DNA of 64,000 nt from an uncultured Aquimarina sp. (GTDB lineage: Bacteria; Bacteroidota; Bacteroidia; Flavobacteriales; Flavobacteriaceae). The first letter of the stretch is position 1. Every line of letters begins with the position of its first letter. Position numbers and translations under genes: made by a program. The stretch is from contig CANMCO010000003.1 in NCBI GenBank assembly GCA_947496355.1, positions 124,001 to 188,000 of the forward strand, read 5' to 3'. Below, one piece after another: positions 39,182 through 43,779 of this stretch. Below the pieces are notes generated by a model that made no database searches, was not told the DNA's origin, and worked only from the letters and a program-made list of their open reading frames with translations.

Positions 39182-39270
39182 GGAGAGTAGGTAAATACTG
39201 GCTTTGTTACGCTCGCCTGCTAAGCGAGTTCACGTCTAGAACGTGATGAAGGTTCGTCCTTTACTCTCCG
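39182..39270 (+). tRNA. tRNA-Ser (anticodon GCU) with aberrant T arm
   Basis: Acceptor GGAGAGT/ACTCTCC, anticodon stem CTCGC/GCGAG with loop CTGCTAA, class II variable arm with stem TCACGT/ACGTGA. The T arm reads TGAAG-GTTCGTC-CTTTA, so the T loop lacks the normal TTCRANN register and the conserved A58. Function is uncertain. Confidence 0.7.
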
Positions 39271-39277
39271 CAATAAA

Positions 39278-39349
39278 GATACTGTAGCTTAATGGTAGAG
39301 CTGGGAGCTGTTAACTCTCAAAGTGTAGGTTCGAATCCTACCGGTATCG
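39278..39349 (+). tRNA. tRNA-Asn (anticodon GUU)
   Basis: Acceptor GATACTG/CGGTATC with discriminator G, anticodon loop CTGTTAA, T loop TTCGAAT. 72 nt, class I. Confidence 0.85.
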
Positions 39350-39353
39350 CAAT

Positions 39354-39426
39354 GACAAGGTGGCTGAATGGTTAAGGCTGCAGATTGCAAATCTGTTATT
39401 TATGAGTTCAAATCTCATCCTTGTCT
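39354..39426 (+). tRNA. tRNA-Cys (anticodon GCA)
   Basis: Acceptor GACAAGG/CCTTGTC with discriminator T (U73, the Cys identity base), anticodon loop TTGCAAA, T loop TTCAAAT. Its last 18 nt are repeated 90 nt downstream. Confidence 0.85.
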
Positions 39427-39500
39427 CAATGATTGGAATAGCATCAAACTTGTTTGAATGCTGTGAAAATCCACTTTGTGACTTGATGAGAAAGCGTAGC

Positions 39501-39518
39501 AATCTCATCCTTGTCTCA
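39501..39518 (+). pseudogene. Duplicated 3' end of tRNA-Cys
   Basis: AATCTCATCCTTGTCTCA exactly repeats 39411-39428, the 3' end of tRNA-Cys. The 72 nt between the copies include an imperfect hairpin (AGCATCAAAC-TT-GTTTGAATGCT). Confidence 0.75.
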
Positions 39519-39527
39519 AAAAACTAT

Positions 39528-39610
39528 GGAAGTATTGAGCAATTGGTTGGCTCGCCAGACTGTAAATCTGGTCTCTTCAGAGCTTGTAGGTTCGAGTCCT
39601 ACTACTTCCA
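39528..39610 (+). tRNA. tRNA-Tyr (anticodon GUA)
   Basis: Acceptor GGAAGTA/TACTTCC with discriminator A, anticodon stem CCAGA/TCTGG with loop CTGTAAA, class II variable arm, T loop TTCGAGT. Confidence 0.9.
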
Positions 39611-39616
39611 CTATTT

Positions 39617-39689
39617 AGTACCGTAGCACAATGGCTAGTGCACCCGACTGTCTCTCGGAAGGTCACGGGTTCGAATCCCGTCGGTACTG
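39617..39689 (+). tRNA. tRNA-Asp (anticodon GUC), atypical
   Basis: Acceptor AGTACCG/CGGTACT with discriminator G73 (Asp identity). The anticodon loop CTGTCTC has a pyrimidine at position 37, and the stem CCCGA/TCGGA has one mismatch. The first pair is A-U instead of G-C. Its last 16 nt plus 4 flanking nt are repeated 64 nt downstream. Confidence 0.75.
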
Positions 39690-39736
39690 CAAAGCAGAAC
39701 TCGGGATGAGAAGTTTATCCTGAACATAGCCGAAGG

Positions 39737-39756
39737 GAATCCCGTCGGTACTGCAA
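39737..39756 (+). pseudogene. Duplicated 3' end of tRNA-Asp
   Basis: GAATCCCGTCGGTACTGCAA exactly repeats 39673-39692. The 44 nt between the copies contain a REP-like sequence (TTTATCCTGAACATAGCCGAAG). Confidence 0.75.
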
Positions 39757-39763
39757 CAATCAT

Positions 39764-39835
39764 CTGGGGGTATAACAATGGTAGTTTACCCGCCTTGGAC
39801 GCGGGAGGTTATAGGTTCGAGTCCTGTTCCCCAGA
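39764..39835 (+). tRNA. tRNA-Pro (anticodon UGG)
   Basis: Acceptor CTGGGGG/TCCCCAG (last pair G-U) with discriminator A, anticodon stem CCCGC/GCGGG with loop CTTGGAC, T loop TTCGAGT. Confidence 0.85.
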
Positions 39836-39841
39836 CAAATT

Positions 39842-39914
39842 GCTCCATTAGCATAGTGGTATAGTGCATCCGGCTTTCTACCGGAAGACAAGGGTTCGAT
39901 TCCCTTATGGAGTA
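39842..39914 (+). tRNA. tRNA-Glu (anticodon UUC)
   Basis: Acceptor GCTCCAT/ATGGAGT (first pair G-U) with discriminator A, anticodon stem TCCGG/CCGGA with loop CTTTCTA, T loop TTCGATT. Confidence 0.85.
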
Positions 39915-39924
39915 CAGGACGGAG

Positions 39925-39955
39925 CGTAAAAAATGTCTGGTAGACATTTTTAGCG
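39925..39955. repeat. Imperfect palindrome between tRNA genes
   Basis: CGTAAAAAATGTCT and AGACATTTTTAGCG form a long hairpin with a short loop. GCCAG-ATTGCGCA-CTGGC at 39961-39978 forms a second. They fill the 85-nt gap between tRNA-Glu and tRNA-Leu and look like inserted palindromic repeats. Confidence 0.55.
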
Positions 39956-39999
39956 AACGGGCCAGATTGCGCACTGGCAAATACTCCGATATAGCAAAT

Positions 40000-40073
40000 G
40001 CAGGGATGGCGAAACTGGCAAACGCGTCTGACTTAGAATCAGGATTTTGAGAGTTCGAGTCTCTCTCCCTGTA
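40000..40073 (+). tRNA. tRNA with Leu anticodon UAG but class I shape
   Basis: Acceptor GCAGGGA/TCCCTGT with discriminator A, D stem GCG/CGC, anticodon stem TCTGA/TCAGG with loop CTTAGAA, T arm GAGAG-TTCGAGT-CTCTC. The variable loop is only 5 nt, whereas bacterial tRNA-Leu has a long variable arm. The amino acid it carries is therefore uncertain. Confidence 0.75.
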
Positions 40074-40077
40074 CAAT

Positions 40078-40151
40078 GCTCCGCTAGCCCAATTGGAAGA
40101 GGCATCGGGTTTAAGCCCCGTATAGTCTTGGTTCGAATCCAAGGTGGAGTA
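40078..40151 (+). tRNA. tRNA with Leu anticodon UAA but class I shape
   Basis: Acceptor GCTCCGC/GTGGAGT with discriminator A, anticodon loop TTTAAGC on a stem of four good pairs, T arm CTTGG-TTCGAAT-CCAAG, variable loop of 5 nt. As in the previous gene, the class II arm of tRNA-Leu is missing. Confidence 0.75.
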
Positions 40152-40158
40152 CAACTAT

Positions 40159-40229
40159 GGGCTCATGGTGTAACGGAAGCACCCAAGGCTACGAACCTTG
40201 GAGTATAGGTTCGAATCCTATTGAGCTTA
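40159..40229 (+). tRNA. tRNA-Arg (anticodon ACG)
   Basis: Acceptor GGGCTCA/TGAGCTT (two G-U pairs at the end) with discriminator A, anticodon stem CAAGG/CCTTG with loop CTACGAA, T loop TTCGAAT. 71 nt, with a 4-nt variable loop. Confidence 0.85.
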
Positions 40230-40234
40230 CAAAT

Positions 40235-40305
40235 TGACCTGTGATGTAACGGCAGCATCCAAGACTTTGACTCTTGGTGTAAAGGTTCGAATCCTTTCAG
40301 GTCAT
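40235..40305 (+). tRNA. tRNA-Gln (anticodon UUG)
   Basis: Acceptor TGACCTG/CAGGTCA, anticodon stem CAAGA/TCTTG with loop CTTTGAC, T arm AAAGG-TTCGAAT-CCTTT. 71 nt. Confidence 0.85.
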
Positions 40306-40311
40306 CAAAAT

Positions 40312-40385
40312 GGTGTCTCTAGCTTATCTGGTAAAGCGCCCCGCTGTGAACGGGAGGAACAGGGTTCGAGCCCCGGAGTACACCC
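40312..40385 (+). tRNA. tRNA-His (anticodon GUG), imperfect stems
   Basis: Acceptor GGTGTCT against GTACACC (one mismatch) with discriminator C73, the His identity base. Anticodon loop CTGTGAA on CCCG/CGGG. The T stem CAGGG/CCCGG has one mismatch. Confidence 0.7.
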
Positions 40386-40391
40386 AAAAAA

Positions 40392-40476
40392 GAACAGTAG
40401 CAAAGTTGGTCAACCTGCCTGCCGGCAGGCAGGTGCACCGGGTTGAACCTCGATAGCTATCGGGGCTATCTGTTCC
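40392..40476 (+). pseudogene. Degenerate tRNA interrupted by a palindromic repeat
   Basis: Acceptor-like GAACAG pairs with CTGTTC at the far end and a D-arm-like AAGTTGGTCAAC follows. The place of the anticodon arm is taken by a 22-bp perfect palindrome, and the T loop is not canonical. It is best read as a tRNA destroyed by repeat insertion. Confidence 0.5.
40413..40434. repeat. Perfect 22-bp palindrome (CCTGCC family)
   Basis: The centre is CCTGCCTGCCGGCAGGCAGG, flanked by A and T that also pair. A second palindrome, CGATAGCTATCG, is at 40451-40462. A related, diverged CCTGTC--GACAGG palindrome is at 41797-41818. Confidence 0.8.
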
Positions 40477-40518
40477 TCTAATTTTTAAAATAATGTTTAA
40501 CCAATTCATCTAATTATT

Positions 40519-40695
40519 ATGGAAACTCACTTTACTATTTCCAAAGGAAAAATGAACACTATGAAGCTTTTGATTACTAGAGTAGTATCAAAGTGGACTT
40601 CGAATTACATCAAAGCGATGAGCAAAGCTTTATACCCTCCCGAAACACAAGGAGTAAAAAGCAAAAATGATAGACATCGCATTTTTTATAAGTGA
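40519..40695 (+). CDS. Possible small protein (58 aa)
   Basis: ATG at 40519 and TGA at 40693-40695. The predicted peptide is basic, begins METHFTISKGKMNTMKLLIT and has KSKNDRHRIFYK at the end. No clear ribosome-binding site. It sits between the tRNA array and the third WYL-type operator. It could be real, or chance. Confidence 0.3.
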   Translation: METHFTISKGKMNTMKLLITRVVSKWTSNYIKAMSKALYPPETQGVKSKNDRHRIFYK

Positions 40696-40705
40696 TTTTA
40701 TTTAT

Positions 40706-40742
40706 CTACGCAAAAAGACTGCGTAGTATGATTTCATCTTTG
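40706..40742 (+). promoter_or_regulatory. Palindromic operator and promoter of the tRNA-like RNA, copy 3
   Basis: CTACGCA-N7-TGCGTAG, a perfect palindrome at 40706-40726, followed after 8 nt by the -7 element CATCTTTG at 40735-40742. Sequence and spacing match the copies before the 30.4-kb gene and before rtcB. No protein gene lies downstream for 1.1 kb. Confidence 0.75.
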
Positions 40743-40842
40743 TAGTGTTATTAAATCAAACCCTCATATTTAATGGGGTATGTGAGGGTTTGAAGTAGTG
40801 CCCTGCTACAATATAGGGTAAGTAGCAGGGCTTAGATAAAGA

Positions 40843-41048
40843 ACCTCTTTAGCTTAAAAGGAAGAGCTGTGGTAAAAGACCTTTGATCGTAGCCACGGAG
40901 TGATTGGATTAAGTTGTTAGCGGTTCGCCTGCTAATAAATAGAATTTGCAGAAGCACCGAAATGAACAAGTTTCAAAGTAGGGAAGCGCATTTAGAGCCA
41001 ATCTGTCCGCCAAAAGCGGAAGTACCAGTTCGAATCTGGTAAGAGGTA
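40843..41048 (+). ncRNA. tRNA-like element with an enlarged anticodon loop and a 127-nt insertion
   Basis: Acceptor ACCTCTT (40843-40849) pairs perfectly with AAGAGGT (41041-41047). The D stem is AGCT/AGCT with a GG-containing loop, and the T arm is ACCAG-TTCGAAT-CTGGT. The anticodon-position stem GTGGT/GCCAC closes an 18-nt loop without a clear anticodon, and 127 nt separate it from the T arm. The ends and the T and D arms are intact, while the middle is remodelled, as in tmRNA or Y RNA tRNA-mimics. Confidence 0.6.
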
Positions 41049-41233
41049 CAAAATATAAGTTCTTTAAAATATCAAGCAAGTCTTGTTGTGTGTTTCTGTA
41101 TAGCACCATTGTATGAGGTATTGCAAAGTTTGTATGATCATTTCATATGCAACTTGACTTGAAGGTTTTGGCTATTCACCAAAAAATAGCCACCGGATCT
41201 GTAGGTCGTGGGTTCGATTCCCACTCTCTTAAT

Positions 41234-41298
41234 TGAGATAGTTCAGTGGTTAGAACAACAGACGTTTGGATGCACAGGTTCGATTCCTGTCGGGGCCA
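41234..41298 (+). pseudogene. Chimeric tRNA fragment
   Basis: A D-arm-like AGTTCAGTGGTTAGAAC joins a good T arm (ACAGG-TTCGATT-CCTGT) and 3' acceptor strand CGGGGCC. The 5' acceptor strand (TGAGATA) does not pair with it, and no anticodon arm folds. Confidence 0.5.
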
Positions 41299-41307
41299 CC
41301 TTTTTTA

Positions 41308-41355
41308 GGCTTCGTAGCTCAGTTGGTAGAGCACTACGCTCATAACGTGGGATAT
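41308..41355 (+). pseudogene. tRNA-Met 5' half (anticodon CAU)
   Basis: GGCTTCG acceptor 5' strand, a canonical D arm (GCTCAGTTGGTAGAGC), anticodon stem CTACG/CGTGG with loop CTCATAA. The T arm and 3' acceptor strand are absent; the sequence after 41350 is unrelated. Confidence 0.65.
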
Positions 41356-41360
41356 GGACT

Positions 41361-41831
41361 AAAATCCATTTTCTAAAGTTGATCATCTTTTAAAACTGAT
41401 CGCCAGCCTGTCACGCTGTTAAATATGACAAAAACTGTGATTGCAAATCGGTTGATATAGTACTCTTACAATATCAACAGTCTTGAAAGTACTTTGAAAT
41501 ATTGGTGTCGTTATGATTTGAAATAGCTGCTTTTTTTTATTCAGATATTAGATACTATTATCCTTTATATGGTAATACTCTCTTTTATCTTTTTACCTAA
41601 AACCTGTTATAGAAGATATATCAAACTAATATTTCCGCACAGGAAAGATGATTTGCTTTCACTGTTTTTTTAGAAAACAAATATTCGATTCTGGGAATCG
41701 ATTACAATATACTTTGAGCAAGGACTATACCCGTGGTTCTGGATTAAAGTAGACAAGGTCTCCGTTACAGGAATTGTCATCCAATGAATGTATAACCCGC
41801 CTGTCGGACGGACAGGTTTAAAAAGTAAAAA
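41361..41831. other. Non-coding gap before the slipin gene
   Basis: An AT-rich 471-bp stretch with no convincing ORF. It includes CTGATCGCCAGCCTGTCAC-type remnants, several T runs and a REP-like palindrome (AACCCGCCTGTC/GACAGGTT, about 41795-41819) just before the slipin start. I see no clear promoter. Confidence 0.4.
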
Positions 41832-42932
41832 ATGAAAAGAGTAAGAATTAATGCGGGCAGAGTAGGTTTAGTTTTCAAAAAAGGAGATTATCATCGTGTA
41901 ATTACCAAAGGAATCCATTGGTTAGGATTTAATGAGAGAGTAATACAGTATGATCTTACCAAACCTTTTGCAGCACCAGTAGCACTGGAACTCTTACTAC
42001 AAGACAAGGAGTTGGAGGCCATGTTACACGTAATTGAAGTAAAAGATAATGAGATCGTATTGATGTACGAGAATGGTAATTTCAAAAATACGTTAGCCGC
42101 AGGTCGTTATGTATACTGGAAAGGATTGGTAGATTATGAATTTGCTACTGCAGATTTAAACAAGATTTATATTACCGAAAAGATTGATAAATCATTGTTT
42201 AACCACTATGCATTGACCAAGTATATCAGAGTTTTTGAAGTAGCTGCCTATGAAAAAGCAGTTTTGATAGTAGATGATGTGTATACCAAAACTTTAGAAA
42301 GCGGTACATACCGTTTCTGGAGAAATGATACCTCTATCAAGATTGCCAAGGCAGATTTACGTCAATTACAATTAGAAATTGCTGGTCAGGAATTGTTGAC
42401 CAAAGATAAAGCAGCTGTTCGTATCAACTTTTATACACAGTATAAAGTTGTTGATATTGAAAAGGCCTTGTTGGATAACAAAGACTACGAAAAGCAATTA
42501 TATATCGCCATGCAATTAGTATTGCGTGCTTATTTAGGTACGTATACTTTGGATGAGCTTTTGGAACGTAAAGAAAGTATTGCACAAGCAGTATTTGAAG
42601 ATACCAAAACAGAAGCTGCCAAGCTAGGTGTAAAAATACTGAACTGTGGTATCCGTGATGTGATCTTGACCGGTGAAATGAAGGATATCATGAACCAGGT
42701 ACTGGTTGCTCAAAAAAGAGCTCAGGCTAATATCATTACTCGTCGTGAAGAAACAGCTTCTACCCGTAGTTTGCTAAATACAGCCAAACTTATGGAAGAT
42801 AATGAAATGCTCTACAAGCTTAAAGAAATGGAATACGTAGAGAAAATTGCTGATAAGATCGGTGAGATCAGTGTCTCTGGTGATGGTGGTATGGTAAAAC
42901 AATTGAAGGACATATTCTCTGTGAATAGGTAG
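41832..42932 (+). CDS. Slipin (SPFH/band 7) family protein
   Basis: A 366-residue protein with two band 7-like regions: an N-terminal partial copy (residues about 1-90) and the main SPFH domain (about 100-300) with RVFEVAAYEKAVLIVDD, VRINFYTQYKVVDIEKAL and LGVKILNCGIRDVILTGEMKDIMNQVL, ending in a helical part (AQKRAQANIITRREETASTRSLL). No membrane segment is obvious, so it probably associates peripherally. Slipins are reported neighbours of rtcB and Ro/Y RNA genes in other bacterial RNA-repair loci, so its place beside this island's RNA genes fits. A terminator follows. Confidence 0.85.
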   Translation: MKRVRINAGRVGLVFKKGDYHRVITKGIHWLGFNERVIQYDLTKPFAAPVALELLLQDKELEAMLHVIEVKDNEIVLMYENGNFKNTLAAGRYVYWKGLVDYEFATADLNKIYITEKIDKSLFNHYALTKYIRVFEVAAYEKAVLIVDDVYTKTLESGTYRFWRNDTSIKIAKADLRQLQLEIAGQELLTKDKAAVRINFYTQYKVVDIEKALLDNKDYEKQLYIAMQLVLRAYLGTYTLDELLERKESIAQAVFEDTKTEAAKLGVKILNCGIRDVILTGEMKDIMNQVLVAQKRAQANIITRREETASTRSLLNTAKLMEDNEMLYKLKEMEYVEKIADKIGEISVSGDGGMVKQLKDIFSVNR

Positions 42933-42942
42933 GTGTGAAAGG

Positions 42943-42975
42943 ATGCACTGGTTTTTTATAGCTGGTGCATTTTTA
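42943..42975 (+). terminator. Rho-independent terminator after the slipin gene
   Basis: ATGCACT (42943-42949) pairs with GGTGCAT (42964-42970, one G-U), followed by TTTTATT. Confidence 0.65.
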
Positions 42976-43122
42976 TTGAAACTTGAAACAATCAAAAAAA
43001 ATCAAACACATATTAATTACCCAATAAACTCTCAGTCTTCATAGACAATCGTAAACACTTCCCATACTTGTTATAGTAAACCAAAAAATACTAGAAGTAA
43101 GAATCAAAAGGGAAAACTTATT

Positions 43123-43362
43123 ATGAATATCATCATTAAACATATCGAAATCATTGAACGAATTGACCAATTAATTCGATTGCAGGCAACAGGGCCACCA
43201 GAATATTTTGCATCTCGGTTAGGGATTTCAAAAACCAAACTGTATCGAGTAATTGGTGTAATGAAAAAGCTAAATGCACCGATCGAATATAATAATCATT
43301 TAGAGAGTTTTGTTTATGCCGAGTCTGTTGCCTTTGCTTTTGGGTTTTATAGAAAAGACTGA
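43123..43362 (+). CDS. Small HTH protein
   Basis: A 79-residue protein with an HTH of the HTH_11 type (IDQLIRLQATGPPEYFASRL, ISKTKLYRVIGVMKKL). Such small DNA-binding proteins are common in Bacteroidota accessory regions. It is close to a resolvase remnant and could belong to the same old mobile segment. No partner is visible. Confidence 0.65.
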   Translation: MNIIIKHIEIIERIDQLIRLQATGPPEYFASRLGISKTKLYRVIGVMKKLNAPIEYNNHLESFVYAESVAFAFGFYRKD

Positions 43363-43402
43363 AGTCTATTTTAAGTGGATCAAGAGATAGTCTAATTGAA
43401 CT

Positions 43403-43696
43403 ATGAATATATTTTGGAGCCTTACCCAATTAAAAAGAGATATCATTATAGAACGTACCAAAGCAGGTCTAGAATCAGCACGTAGGTGTGGAAAAATATT
43501 AGGAGCTCCAAAAGGATTAAACTAGAAGAACAAGCAACGAGCTGAGCTGTGTGCCTATTAGTTTAAAGAAGGAGTACTAAGTGTAACTGAGATTTGCGAA
43601 AGAGTTGGTGTATCTCGAGCTACTTATTATAAGTATTTAGACTATGTAGGTCTAGGTGGAAAGAAGAGGAAATATAGGAAGAAAGGTTCTAAATAG
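43403..43696 (+). pseudogene. Serine recombinase remnant (C-terminal part)
   Basis: One reading frame of 98 codons with two internal TAG codons encodes the end of a resolvase/invertase: LKRDIIIERTKAGLESARRCGK and GAPKGLN, then the HTH VTEICERVGVSRATYYKYL. The catalytic N-terminal domain is missing. It is a decayed trace of an earlier mobile element inside the island. Confidence 0.8.
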
Positions 43697-43779
43697 GATT
43701 ATACTGTGGAAAACCGTAATAATGCTCTCCATATTTTATTGATATTAGACATTAATAAAATTGAATAAGTCGATTATTT

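Larger units (their letters stand above)
40748..41360 (+). ncRNA. Structured RNA with tRNA-like and tRNA-fragment elements, under the WYL-type operator
   Basis: A non-coding stretch of about 610 nt begins at the copy-3 promoter. It holds in order: hairpin AAACCCTCA/TGAGGGTTT (40758-40791); hairpin GCCCTGCTAC/GTAGCAGGGC (40800-40831); a tRNA-like structure with an insertion (40843-41048); hairpin GGCTATT/AATAGCC (41170-41191); a tRNA 3' fragment (41208-41231); a chimeric tRNA fragment (41234-41298); and a tRNA-Met 5' half (41308-41352). The transcript end is not defined. Bacterial Y RNAs with tRNA-like modules are known beside rtcB in other phyla; a comparable role here is inference. Confidence 0.6.

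Noticed and set aside
39360..39626. 88-codon plus-strand ORF over tRNA-Cys and tRNA-Tyr
   Set aside because: It is read through tRNA genes and the duplicated tRNA 3' end; no ribosome-binding site.
40000..40073. Amber suppressor tRNA that could read the TAG in the integrase
   Set aside because: The anticodon is UAG (5'-3'), which reads CUA, not the UAG codon; a suppressor would need CUA.
39786..40154. 122-codon ORF on the minus strand across the tRNA array
   Set aside because: It runs antisense through tRNA-Pro, tRNA-Glu and the two Leu-type tRNAs; the peptide has the repetitive pattern typical of translated tRNA complements.
40843..41048. tmRNA gene
   Set aside because: The acceptor and T arm fit, but I find no tag-peptide frame ending in a typical hydrophobic tag, and the total of 206 nt is too short.
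43403..43696. Active serine recombinase of the island
   Set aside because: Only the C-terminal part remains and it has two in-frame stops; the tyrosine integrase beside mnmE explains the attachment repeats.
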